A stretch of 24,027 nucleotides of DNA from JAGMCF01 sp964398885 (GTDB taxonomy: Bacteria > Cloacimonadota > Cloacimonadia > JGIOTU-2): the NCBI GenBank assembly GCA_964398885.1, contig CAYNOU010000040.1, positions 1-24,027 of the forward strand. Reading direction: 5' to 3'. Under the pieces are notes generated by a model, which searched no databases, was not told where the DNA came from, and saw nothing but the letters and a program-made list of their open reading frames with translations. The position numbers and the translations under genes were made by a program. Below are positions 1 through 9,000 of this stretch, in pieces. Within the stretch, counting starts at the first letter, position 1; each line of letters starts with the position of its first letter.

Positions 1-1
1 G

Positions 2-34
2 AAAGAGGATTGGGGAGGCAAATATGTCTGGTAA
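2..34 (+). CDS. C-terminal tail of an upstream gene (partial)
   Basis: A frame open from the window edge reads KEDWGGKYVW and stops with TAA at 32-34, 25 bases before the next start codon. The fragment is too short to identify. Its only support is that it ends just before the Shine-Dalgarno of the following gene, as an upstream operon member would. Confidence 0.3.
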   Translation, partial: KEDWGGKYVW

Positions 35-59
35 AAAATAAAAAAATAAGGAGAGGACA

Positions 60-455
60 ATGTTTAAAAAAACCGCAGTAACCGCAATCTTGCTTGCATT
101 GTTTTTAGCAGCAAGCTTGATTGCAGATAACCCACCAGGTGAAAGATTTCCAGTAGACATATATGTAACTGTACATGTAAATGGCGAGGCCAATGTTGAT
201 GTTGGATATTTTGATGCTAACCATAATACGCCCTATATGGTAAATCATTATTACAAGGTCCATAATGATGATGTTATTCATTATCATAAAGATGTTTGGC
301 CACCTAATGATCCACCACCTTATTATGGATTTGCGGAAGGATGGGGAACATTATATGGTGGTTATGATTACGATGAAGGAATATTCGGTTACCCACTTTA
401 CCTTGAATTATGGATAGGTATGGCTTCTCCCGATCCCCAGGATCCTGAAGAATAA
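60..455 (+). CDS. small secreted protein of unknown function
   Basis: This encodes a 131-residue protein that I do not recognise. The ATG is preceded by a clear ribosome binding site (AAGGAGAGG, 4 bases upstream). Residues 1-22 form a typical Sec signal peptide: FKK, then a hydrophobic stretch, with likely cleavage after SLIA. The mature part is unusually rich in Tyr, His, Asp, Gly and Pro. A His cluster (HYYKVHNDDVIHYHKD, about residues 63-78) is followed by a Pro/Tyr/Gly segment and an acidic tail ending DPQDPEE. No sorting domain is present, unlike the larger secreted proteins nearby. The His/Asp cluster could bind metal, but that is only a guess. A strong hairpin follows the gene. Confident as a real secreted protein; function unknown. 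Confidence 0.75.
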   Translation: MFKKTAVTAILLALFLAASLIADNPPGERFPVDIYVTVHVNGEANVDVGYFDANHNTPYMVNHYYKVHNDDVIHYHKDVWPPNDPPPYYGFAEGWGTLYGGYDYDEGIFGYPLYLELWIGMASPDPQDPEE

Positions 456-466
456 GATATCCTTAG

Positions 467-492
467 GGGGCAGAAGTTTTGTCTTCTGCCCC
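467..492 (+). terminator. hairpin after the small secreted protein gene
   Basis: A perfect 10-bp stem (GGGGCAGAAG at 467-476 pairing with CTTCTGCCCC at 483-492) has a 6-base loop and lies 12 bases after the stop codon at 455. The sequence that follows is AATTATAAAAAA, so there is no U-tract. It could be a weak terminator or a 3'-end stabiliser. Confidence 0.5.
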
Positions 493-520
493 AATTATAA
501 AAAATAGATAGGAGCACAAA

Positions 521-2770
521 ATGACAAAAATAATTTCTTTATTAATAATAGTATTATTATTTACTTACTTTTTTTCTTTTGCTAATGATTTTACTATTGA
601 GAAGATTAACACTTTTGCATTTGCACAAAATTTTAATACTTCTGAAGAGAGTATAATAATAGAGTATCCATATTTGTACGCACTAACTTCTCACGGTTTG
701 GAGATTTATGAAATAATGAATAATGCTCATTTGCAGCAGCTTGCAGTTTTAGCAATTAGATCTCCAGCTTACTTTGTTAAAAAGGATAATTTTATTTATA
801 TCACTAATCACTCTGTTGATATTTATGATTTATTTCCAATCTGTCTTTATCAAGTTGACATAACGGATAAAGAGAATCCATACATTTACAACGAAATTGA
901 ATTTGATGAAACAATTCGTTACTTTATCTTACAAATTTATAATAATTATCTTTATTTATTGAACGGTAACATACCAGACAGGATATATACTATACCTGAT
1001 TTAGAATTTTTTACCAGTATTCCTGCCTCAATAGATATTGAAAAAATCAATGATTCAATAGGGGTAAATATACCATACGTCAATCTCCTTGATATATATG
1101 ATGTCTCGGATTTCACAAATATACAACAAATCGGCACGGTAGATATGACTCCAATTCATGGTAGTTGTGGAACAAGGTATTTTGAAATGTTGAATGATAC
1201 AATACTAATTGCTGGGGGGCAATCTGCAGTTTCTTTCTGGAATATCTCAGATAGCGCTAATTGGGAGTATATTTCTCATTATGAACCGGATGAGTATATG
1301 ATATTTGGGAAAAATTTTACCATTATTGATACTTTTTTGGCTCTTACTCGTTTTGATGGTCTTGAACTTTTAGACATTTCTGATATATATAATCCACAAT
1401 CTGTTAATTTTATTGAATATCTGATTTATGGTTTAGCGAGTGCTTCATATAATGACGATTTGTATCTTGCAACTTGGGTAGATGGAATACGAAGATACAA
1501 AGTAGAAAACAATGAAATTAATTTTATAGAAAACATTTTTGAATACCCGTACTTCCATTCCGGATATATTTACTCAAACTATCTTTTTGTTCAGACCTTT
1601 CATTATGGTTTTTATTTATTTGATATAAGCGATCCTTATGCACCCGTTGAAATTGCTACTACTCTTTCAAATCCTAATTATAAACATTTAAAAGGTTATG
1701 AAAATCTGATTGTAACTAAAGATTTCACAGATTATAATTATAAAATATTTGATATTTCTGACCCACTCAATCCAGTTCTAATAAATACAATACCTGTGGG
1801 TGATTACTATCAGGTAAGTTGGTCTTATTTAAGTTTTGATGAATCTGAGCTGAATACCGTATATTTTTTTACCGTTTATCCAAATACAATAATAAGAAAA
1901 TATGATATTTCCGAACCAGGGAATACGATATTACTATTTGAGTATACTGACCTTGATGGTTATAGTTTTTTTGTAAAAAATGGGTATGGATATTTATTGA
2001 ATGATGTTAATAACTACCAAAATTTATATATATTAAATGGATTATATGAAAATACTCCTTATTTAGCAAATACAATTGACCATTTTTCGGAATATATGTA
2101 TACACCTATTATAAGACCTTACAACAATTATTTAGGTTTGTTTTATAAGTCTGAATATGATGAAACGAAGTTCTTTAACCTAAATGACCCTCTTAATCCA
2201 ACCTTTGCATTTGAATTATCTGTGCCTTCTAATTATGCATGTCCAGGAATTTATGATGATATATTGTTTACATCAACCTGGACTTCTTCATATATATATG
2301 ATACAAGTGGAAATCCATCAGGTATATTGGAAACTATTGATAATATTAATGGCTTCACATACATCCGCTCAATAGATTTTTATAACTCGGGTGAGAATAA
2401 TTATTTATTTACTATTGAAGAATCTGATATTGGTGTTTTTGAGTTTTCGTATAGTCATTCTGTAGATGATGAAATTTTAAATCAGGATAACATAATTCTT
2501 AATAACTATCCCAATCCTTTCAGCACATCTACCACAATATCTTTTTCAGCCATCCCGATGACAATCGGGAAACAAACACAAATAAAAATTTATAATATCA
2601 AAGGACAACTAGTAAAGAATTTCGAACTCCGAACTCCGAATTCCGAATTTATGAAGGTTGTTTGGGATGGAAAAGATGAAAATGGGAAACAGTTACCAAA
2701 TGGTATTTACCTTTATAAATTATCAGTTGGGAAAGAAGCGATTGTGAGAAAGATGATTTTGCTTAGATAA
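521..2770 (+). CDS. secreted LVIVD-type beta-propeller protein with C-terminal sorting domain
   Basis: This is a 749-residue surface or secreted protein. The ATG follows TAGGAGC. Residues 1-21 are a signal peptide ending SFA before NDF. The body holds repeated 40-50-residue units with the motif (Y/F)DISDPxNPxx, for example FDISDPYAPVEI and FDISDPLNPVLI, typical of LVIVD-repeat beta-propellers. The last ~85 residues are a sorting domain: NNYPNPFSTSTTISF, then IKIYNIKGQLVK, then WDGKDENGKQLPNGIYLYKL and a basic end (RKMILLR). Such domains direct export through a type IX-like route in FCB bacteria. Two odd low-complexity segments interrupt the sorting domain: a palindrome at 2553-2570 coding IPMTIG, and a CGAACTC-type repeat near 2625-2649 coding ELRTPNSEF. 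The ligand or role is unknown. Confidence 0.85.
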   Translation: MTKIISLLIIVLLFTYFFSFANDFTIEKINTFAFAQNFNTSEESIIIEYPYLYALTSHGLEIYEIMNNAHLQQLAVLAIRSPAYFVKKDNFIYITNHSVDIYDLFPICLYQVDITDKENPYIYNEIEFDETIRYFILQIYNNYLYLLNGNIPDRIYTIPDLEFFTSIPASIDIEKINDSIGVNIPYVNLLDIYDVSDFTNIQQIGTVDMTPIHGSCGTRYFEMLNDTILIAGGQSAVSFWNISDSANWEYISHYEPDEYMIFGKNFTIIDTFLALTRFDGLELLDISDIYNPQSVNFIEYLIYGLASASYNDDLYLATWVDGIRRYKVENNEINFIENIFEYPYFHSGYIYSNYLFVQTFHYGFYLFDISDPYAPVEIATTLSNPNYKHLKGYENLIVTKDFTDYNYKIFDISDPLNPVLINTIPVGDYYQVSWSYLSFDESELNTVYFFTVYPNTIIRKYDISEPGNTILLFEYTDLDGYSFFVKNGYGYLLNDVNNYQNLYILNGLYENTPYLANTIDHFSEYMYTPIIRPYNNYLGLFYKSEYDETKFFNLNDPLNPTFAFELSVPSNYACPGIYDDILFTSTWTSSYIYDTSGNPSGILETIDNINGFTYIRSIDFYNSGENNYLFTIEESDIGVFEFSYSHSVDDEILNQDNIILNNYPNPFSTSTTISFSAIPMTIGKQTQIKIYNIKGQLVKNFELRTPNSEFMKVVWDGKDENGKQLPNGIYLYKLSVGKEAIVRKMILLR
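2553..2570. repeat. short TCCCGAT/ATCGGGA palindrome inside a coding region
   Basis: Perfect 7-bp arms (TCCCGAT at 2553-2559, ATCGGGA at 2564-2570) are separated by GACA. It sits in frame within the sorting domain of the propeller protein. The same arms recur at 14757-14771, 14955-14972, 16014-16031, 19050-19065 and 19094-19109. Confidence 0.6.
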
Positions 2771-2850
2771 GAAAAGTATTAGAATATTAAAAGGGAAGAG
2801 AGCAAGAAGAAATTCAGGGTTGGCACCATTGAAAATCCCAAGCAATTCTC

Positions 2851-2879
2851 TTCCCGATGGAAAAATTATCCTTCGGGAA
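2851..2879. repeat. TTCCCGA/TCGGGAA inverted repeat downstream of the propeller gene
   Basis: Seven-bp arms (2851-2857 and 2873-2879) surround a 15-base centre. The repeat lies between the converging propeller gene and tRNA-Arg. On the minus strand it could form a hairpin after the tRNAs, but no U-tract follows. Its arms resemble the dispersed CCCGAT palindromes. Confidence 0.4.
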
Positions 2880-2909
2880 ATGTTGTCAAGAAATTGATGT
2901 AATAAATAC

Positions 2910-2986
2910 TGGCACGCCCACCCCGATTTGAACAGGGAACCTTCTGATCCGTAGTCAGATGCTCTATCCAATTGAGCTATGGGCGC
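2910..2986 (-). tRNA. tRNA-Arg (anticodon ACG)
   Basis: The cloverleaf folds on the minus strand. The acceptor GCGCCCA pairs with TGGGCGT, the anticodon stem TCTGA/TCAGA encloses CTACGGA, and the T arm is CCCTG-TTCAAAT-CGGGG. The 3' CCA is encoded (2910-2912). A34 is normally edited to inosine by TadA. It lies 45 bases downstream of tRNA-Leu and may share its transcript. Confidence 0.95.
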
Positions 2987-3031
2987 TATAAAATTAAAAA
3001 TTAAAAATTCAAGGTTAGAATAAATAAGAAA

Positions 3032-3119
3032 TGGTGCAGAAGAGGGGACTCGAACCCCTACACCCTATACGGGCACAAGATCCTTAGTCTTGCACGTCTG
3101 CCAGTTCCGCCACTTCTGC
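3032..3119 (-). tRNA. tRNA-Leu (anticodon AAG)
   Basis: This is a class II cloverleaf on the minus strand. The acceptor GCAGAAG pairs with CTTCTGC, discriminator A and an encoded CCA (3032-3034) follow, and there is a long variable arm. The anticodon stem CAAGA/TCTTG encloses loop CTAAGGA, giving anticodon AAG. A34 in a bacterial tRNA-Leu is uncommon; GAG is usual for CUC/CUU. It starts only 12 bases after the secG stop codon, so co-transcription with secG is likely. Confidence 0.93.
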
Positions 3120-3131
3120 ACAAAAGTCATA

Positions 3132-3494
3132 CTATTCTTTTTCCGTAGGCTCAGGTAAGACCTCAAAGCCTTCTGGTAAAGGAGTAGGTTCTTCTGTTTG
3201 AGAAGATTCATCTATTGCTTTTTGAAGTTCTTTAGAAACCTCTCCACCACCTTTACCTTTTTTTTGCGGTCCGGTAGTTAAAGCAAGAAGAATTGTTACA
3301 ACCATAAAAGTTACACCTAAAACTTTCGTTGCCTTTTTAAGAAATGACGATGCTCCTTGACCACCGAATAGAGTATCACTGCTTCCACCACCAAAGGCTC
3401 CACCTAAGCCTCCACCTCTGCTTGATTGCAAAAGTACAGAAATTATTAAACTAATGCAAACCAAAACATGAATTATAAGTAAAAGTGTATACAT
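3132..3494 (-). CDS. secG: protein-export membrane protein SecG
   Basis: SecG is the small accessory subunit of the SecYEG translocon in the inner membrane. The 120-residue protein has the family layout. TM1 is at about residues 2-22. The conserved loop SSRGGGLGGAFGGG follows (about 24-37), then FGGQGASSFLKKAT and TM2 at about 57-72. A charged C-terminal tail rich in Glu, Pro and Lys is longer than in E. coli SecG. It is preceded by trpS (61-base gap) and followed within 12 bases by tRNA-Leu, the same neighbour as in E. coli (secG-leuU). Confidence 0.93.
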   Translation of the reverse strand: MYTLLLIIHVLVCISLIISVLLQSSRGGGLGGAFGGGSSDTLFGGQGASSFLKKATKVLGVTFMVVTILLALTTGPQKKGKGGGEVSKELQKAIDESSQTEEPTPLPEGFEVLPEPTEKE

Positions 3495-3555
3495 AAATTT
3501 TTATTCCATTCCTAATTTTAGTAACATATATATAGAATTAACTTTTTGATGTCAA

Positions 3556-4545
3556 TTATTTTAAGAATTTGTAATTTGTTCCAATTTTATCATAAACTTC
3601 AGACATCGTTTGTATTGCGATTTCTTTACTTTTTCTTATTCCTTCATTCAGCACATCTTTTAAATAATCTCTATTGTTTTTTAGTTTAATAAGATTTTCT
3701 CTAATTGGTGCCAGCTCAGCAGCAATATTGTTTGATAGGATTTTTTTACAATCCAAGCAACCTATACCTGCAGTTTTGCATCCACTATTAACATAATCAA
3801 TTTGCTCTTTTGTTGATAATAATTTATGTAAAGAAAAGATATTACAAACTTCAGGATTGCCCGGGTCATTCCTACGAATTCTTTGTGGGTCGGTTACAGC
3901 AGTTGATAATTTTTTCCAGATTTCTTCAGATGTTTCATCAAGATAGATACAATTGTCTAAAGATTTACTCATTTTACTATTTCCATCCAAGCCTTTTATA
4001 AGGGCGCCCGAACTGGTGATTGCTTTTGGTTCCGGGAAAGTTTGCCCAAAGGTAGAATTGAATCTTCTAACAATTTCTCTTGTCAATTCCAGATGTGGTA
4101 ATTGGTCTTCGCCAACTGGCACTGCATCTGCTTTGTATAAAATAATATCTGCAGCCATAAGAACAGGATAGTCAAGCAAACCCATATTTAAACTTGAGCT
4201 GAACTGTTGAGCCTTCTCTTTGAAGGTTGGGACTCTTTCCAGCCAGGAAATTGGAGTGATTGTATTCAAAATCCAGGCAAGTTCTGTATGTTCTTTTACT
4301 TGAGATTGAAGCATCAAGATGCTTTTTTCAGGATCAAGACCTGCAGCAATGTAACTCGCAGCACAATCAACTACTCTTTCTTCTAACTCTTTTGGCTCAT
4401 AAGGAACAGTAATAGCGTGATAATCCACAATACCCCAAACGCATTGATATTCATCCTGAAGTGTAATCCAATTCTTTATTGCTCCAAGATAATTTCCTAT
4501 ATGCAATCTTCCACTTGGCTGAATTCCGCTAAATATTCTTTTCAT
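3556..4545 (-). CDS. trpS: tryptophan--tRNA ligase
   Basis: TrpS charges tRNA-Trp with tryptophan using ATP in the cytoplasm. The 329-residue length is normal for this class Ic synthetase. The first ATP motif is GRLHIGNYLG (about residues 12-21). The second is KMSKSLDN, here preceded by DGNS. Between them are the typical segments LLDYPVLMAADIILY and VGEDQLPHLELTREI. A Cys-containing segment, GIGCLDCKK, lies in the C-terminal domain as in many bacterial TrpS. A GAGGAGA ribosome binding site lies about 11 bases upstream of the ATG. It sits 43 bases after rimO and before secG in one orientation. Confidence 0.96.
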   Translation of the reverse strand: MKRIFSGIQPSGRLHIGNYLGAIKNWITLQDEYQCVWGIVDYHAITVPYEPKELEERVVDCAASYIAAGLDPEKSILMLQSQVKEHTELAWILNTITPISWLERVPTFKEKAQQFSSSLNMGLLDYPVLMAADIILYKADAVPVGEDQLPHLELTREIVRRFNSTFGQTFPEPKAITSSGALIKGLDGNSKMSKSLDNCIYLDETSEEIWKKLSTAVTDPQRIRRNDPGNPEVCNIFSLHKLLSTKEQIDYVNSGCKTAGIGCLDCKKILSNNIAAELAPIRENLIKLKNNRDYLKDVLNEGIRKSKEIAIQTMSEVYDKIGTNYKFLK

Positions 4546-4588
4546 TTCAAATTTTTCTCCTCAATGAATTTGATACAATTTTATTCTG

Positions 4589-5878
4589 TTATATAAGTAT
4601 TGCAGTTAGATCGTATTCTAAACTATCAGTAATTTCAACTTCTACTATTTCACCAACATCAACATTTTCACCTTGTAGATATACAACTCCATCAATCTCG
4701 GGCGCATCAAACTCTGTGCGACATTCAAAAATGGAATCCTCAATTTTTTTGTCAACAATAACCTTTAATTTTTGTCCCACAAATTTTTTAAGTATTTTTT
4801 TAGAGATATTTTGCTGACATTTCATAATAGCATCCAATCTTCTATGTTTTATCCTTTCTATAATTTGTTCTTTTAGTTTTGCAGCCTCTGTTCCTTCTTC
4901 TTGTGAATAGACAAAACAACCTAATTTAGAAAATCTTTGTGTTCTTACGAATTCTAATAATTCTTGAAATTCGTCCTCTGCTTCCCCATGAAAGCCGACA
5001 ATAAAAGAGGTTCGCAAAGCAACATCAGGAATTATCTTTCTTATTAAATTTAATTTTTGTATAATCTCTTTTTTTGAAATCCTTCTGTTCATCTGTTGTA
5101 ATATTCTATCGTTTATATGTTGAAGAGGTATATCCAGATATTTGCAAATCTTTTTGCTTTTTGCAATCTGTAAAAGCAATTTTTCAGAAATATGTTTTGG
5201 ATGAAGATACATTAATCTTATCCAGTGTAGTTTATTGATTTTATCCAATTCTGAAAGCAATTCACATAGTTTTCGTTCTCCATACAAATCTAATCCATAA
5301 TTTCCAATATCCTGAGCAATGATTATTAATTCTTTGACACCATTATTAACAAGTTGGCTTGCTTCATTAATGAGTTCTGGAATGGGTTTGCTTCGTAATC
5401 TTCCACGAATTTTTGGAATGGCACAATAACTACAATTATTATCGCAACCATCACTGATTCGTAAATAAGCATAATGTGATGGGGTTAATAGATGTCTTTT
5501 ATTTGAGTCAATATGAGCATGACTATTCAATAGATAATTTATATTTGAGAAATTTTTTAGATTGAAAAAGTAATCTACCTCCGGTATTGATTTCCTTAAT
5601 TCAGCTTCATATCTTTCAACTAAACATCCAGTTACAATGAGATATTTGCAATTTCCACTTTCTTTATAATCAGCCATTTGAAGAATAGTTTCTATTGATT
5701 CTTCCTTAGCTGGCTTTATAAATCCGCAAGTATTTATTATAATTATTTCTGCCTCCGATGGGTTATCAACAATTTTATAATTATTTTCTACAAAGATTGC
5801 AGCAATCTTTTCGCTGTCCACAAGATTTTTTGGACAACCCAAAGTTTCAATATAAAAATTCTTGAGGCTTTTTAACAT
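4589..5878 (-). CDS. rimO: ribosomal protein uS12 methylthiotransferase RimO
   Basis: RimO is a radical-SAM enzyme that adds a methylthio group to an Asp of ribosomal protein uS12, using two iron-sulfur clusters. The N-terminal domain carries the three cluster cysteines in TLGCPKN, INTCGF and VTGCLVERY. TLGCPKNLVDSE is characteristic of RimO rather than MiaB. The radical-SAM cluster motif is CDNNCSYCAIPKIRG. The C-terminal ~65 residues form a TRAM domain. I chose the ATG at 5878, since TLGCPKN then sits at the usual distance from the N-terminus. A TTG two codons upstream (5884) is also possible. The 429-residue length is normal. trpS and secG follow on the same strand. Confidence 0.93.
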   Translation of the reverse strand: MLKSLKNFYIETLGCPKNLVDSEKIAAIFVENNYKIVDNPSEAEIIIINTCGFIKPAKEESIETILQMADYKESGNCKYLIVTGCLVERYEAELRKSIPEVDYFFNLKNFSNINYLLNSHAHIDSNKRHLLTPSHYAYLRISDGCDNNCSYCAIPKIRGRLRSKPIPELINEASQLVNNGVKELIIIAQDIGNYGLDLYGERKLCELLSELDKINKLHWIRLMYLHPKHISEKLLLQIAKSKKICKYLDIPLQHINDRILQQMNRRISKKEIIQKLNLIRKIIPDVALRTSFIVGFHGEAEDEFQELLEFVRTQRFSKLGCFVYSQEEGTEAAKLKEQIIERIKHRRLDAIMKCQQNISKKILKKFVGQKLKVIVDKKIEDSIFECRTEFDAPEIDGVVYLQGENVDVGEIVEVEITDSLEYDLTAILI

Positions 5879-5904
5879 TTTCAAAATGCATTTACTTTCT
5901 TATC

Positions 5905-5949
5905 AAAAAATAAAGAGGAGAATTCGCAACTCGATGGAACTCTCCTCTT
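5905..5949 (-). terminator. intrinsic terminator of the metallopeptidase gene
   Basis: On the minus strand, AAGAGGAGA (5941-5949) pairs with TCTCCTCTT (5913-5921), extended by TTC/GAA across a bulge. The stem is followed directly by TATTTTTTG. It lies about 90 bases after the stop of the metallopeptidase gene and just upstream of rimO, separating the two transcription units. Confidence 0.8.
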
Positions 5950-6002
5950 CACGATTATAATATTTGTCTCTTTATCTCATCAGAATTTGTTCTACGAAGC
6001 AC

Positions 6003-6031
6003 TCCTTCGTCACAAATATTGGGACTACGGA
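6003..6031. repeat. TCCTTCGTC...GGGACTACGGA imperfect inverted repeat
   Basis: The outer arms TCCTTCGTC (6003-6011) and GGGACTACGGA (6021-6031) are the same as the arms of the in-frame element in tig (19855-19900), around a shorter centre. It lies 10 bases from the stop codon of the metallopeptidase gene. Confidence 0.5.
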
Positions 6032-6040
6032 GTGTAAACT

Positions 6041-9000
6041 TTAGCGTAGTAGAACTATCTTTTTGGTGATTGATTTTCCTCCACAGTCAAGCTTGTAAAG
6101 ATATATTCCATTAGAAAGCTTATTTCCATTTGAATCTTTACCATCCCATTCAATCGCTGATTGGTTATTAGCGATTGAGAATTTTTTCACCAATTGACCC
6201 TTGATATTGTAAATCTTCATTTCTGAATTCTTCGCATCTTTAGGAATTGAAAAAGAAATTGTAGTTGTTCCGATTTTATCGGGACGCATTGGATTTGGAT
6301 AGTTCTGATATAAGGCAAAGGTTTTAACTTCTGGTATAGATGGTTCAGGATGAGGAATAGCTTTATCCAATAAATCTCTGGTCATATTCTGAGAAACATA
6401 TTTAAACTCCTCAAAGCATCTTGGTTTGAAGGTGCATTCTTCAACAGCAGCTTTACCTCCTTGTTCATCCAGTTTGAGGTAGCAATAACCTTCATCAATA
6501 AGTGCAAAAATGGAATCCTCTAATGAAGGTGGGTTTGTAAGAATAGACTCGAGCCTGTTAATGGCAGTAAGATAATCAGCTTCTGCCATATATGTGGAGG
6601 TTGTGGTATTATACTTCACTCTCTCAAGATGTGGATAAGAAACCTCGTCAATATTTTCAATATAATCTCTTAAGCCTGCATAATCGTGACCACTGAACTT
6701 TTCCAGATACATTAGCCACTGCAAAGCACTTACCGCAGTTTCAGTTTCAGGATAATTATCTACAATATCCGTCATTTTTAATTTTGCAGATTCATACTCT
6801 CCATCGGTTATTTGGACAACACCTTCTTCATACAGAATTTTTTCTGGTGGTTTTTCACCATCAAAGATGTAAGAACTATAAAACGGAAGAAATCGGGTGG
6901 TATCTGAAATATCTATATTATTTCCTCTGCAATCAATAGGCTCTCCTGTATAACCACAAGCAAGTAGATAATGATCTAACCCACCATTGTCATGACTATA
7001 AATTGTATTAGGACCCCAACTAACTCCTGAGGTGAGATCTGGATGAGCTGCTACATATTCTATACAATCGTTGTCTGCAATCGTATTTCCAGCAAGTATT
7101 GCTGCTCCTGTGCCACCATACGAAACAAAGCCATGGGAATAGTTATCAACAATTTGATTATAGAATACCAGCATAGGGGAATCATAGCACAAAATGCCCC
7201 AATCATTTCCAGAGATAATATTTGTATCGATGCTCTGAAGAGAACCTATTCCATAATATATAGCGATACCAATTCCATTGTTATTAATAAAATCGGAATC
7301 ATCAATATAAGTTTGTGAATCAAAAGTGATAACAGGACATGCATTATTATTGTTGAAAGAGCTTAGATATATCTCCAAATATCCATCATTTCTTGCAATA
7401 ATTTGTCCGCAATCAGAAAAGGATGAATGACCAAATATTAATGCAGTATTTTCTAATTGTATACCAGATATTTTATCTATATCACAAGCTTCAATTATAT
7501 TATAATTACAAGAATTCTTTATTTCAATTCCATCCCATCCATTATCCCCAACTGCAGAAATAATTACATGATTATCGTAATATCCTTGGGTTCCGAAAGT
7601 CCCACCATCTCTGACTAAAACCCTATCACCTGGAATCTGAACTATATTCCCATTATGGTTTGGAACTGCATTATGCATCTCTTCCCAGGTATCATACTTC
7701 TCACCTGTGTTCCTGTCCACCCAAGTTGAATGGTCTGTGCCAAGTAAACTGGCACCACCAATTAATTGGAAGTCTGAACCATTAGCTACCTCTATTAAAC
7801 TTCCCTCTGAAAGGGTGATGTTATCAAGCACAGTTAAGGCTGAGTTATTATCCAGTAACATTTTCGCGCCTGTGATAAGAGTCGATCCATTATACACTAA
7901 TAATTCAGCACCATCCAGAAAAACATAAGTACCCGGCTCAATTGTTAAAGTCGCACCATCTTGTACTGTTACATTCGCTCTTACCAGTTTATATCCATCC
8001 CATGATGTATTACTTGTGTATATCACATCTTCATTTATAATCTGGTCATCAAATAGTTGACGATCAGAATATACTTCTATTAAATCTATAAGATGTGCTC
8101 CATCATAAATATCAATATCAGATTGGTACATAGCATATACATTATCAAAACGATTGTTATCAGATGTAACATAGGATAAAGATGCAAGTTGTAAAGTAGA
8201 AACAACATCCTGACCTAATCGATAACCCTGAGAAGGATCGGTTGCTTCAATATACTCCAGATCCATTAAAGAAGATGCCCAAACTTGCATTTTTTCATAC
8301 GGACTAGTTCCCCAATGCTCTTCAAAATTAGCATCTTCAGGTATTTTTATAGTTGGCTCCAAGCCTGGCCAAAACCAGTTACAACGGTCATTAGGAAGAA
8401 AATATGATAATTGTCTCCTATAATCAATTCCAAAGTAATCCGAAATACCTTCACTAATTCCAGCACAATCACCATAATAGTTAAGGCCTCCAATTATTAA
8501 TGCATCATGCAAGGCATGTCCTAATTCATGGATGATAACACTTTGGTCTTCACCTGCATCCACATAATTAGCTGGTACTCCATACCTGATGTATTCTCCG
8601 GAAGAGGAATAATAAGCATTTCTAGCTGTTGTTCCTCGTGCATCAAAAACAATATCTTCAGTATTATCTCCAGTTTGATTATTCCATAGAGGATTAAACC
8701 CCAACTCTCTGACATAACGAATGGTTTTATCAAGATGATAATAACAGTTAGTTTCTTCAAAGCCGTTTTGACTTCGGTTATAATGAAAAACAGAGGTAGA
8801 TTCAAAACTAACTGGATCATAAGGAAGATAAATATCTTCTGAATAAGCGTATTCTCCCCGTAAATAGTATTGTCCGCCTACTGGTGGATTTAGACCTTCC
8901 AAATCTCTGAATTTATAAGAGTCGTACAATTCAGGATAATCTTCATCGTTATTATCCGGCAAGGTAATATCCTCAAAATAGGTTGCTGGATCAGGGTCAA

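Noticed and set aside
8521..8820. 99-codon minus-strand frame
   Set aside because: It lies fully inside the metallopeptidase gene in another frame and has no recognisable features.
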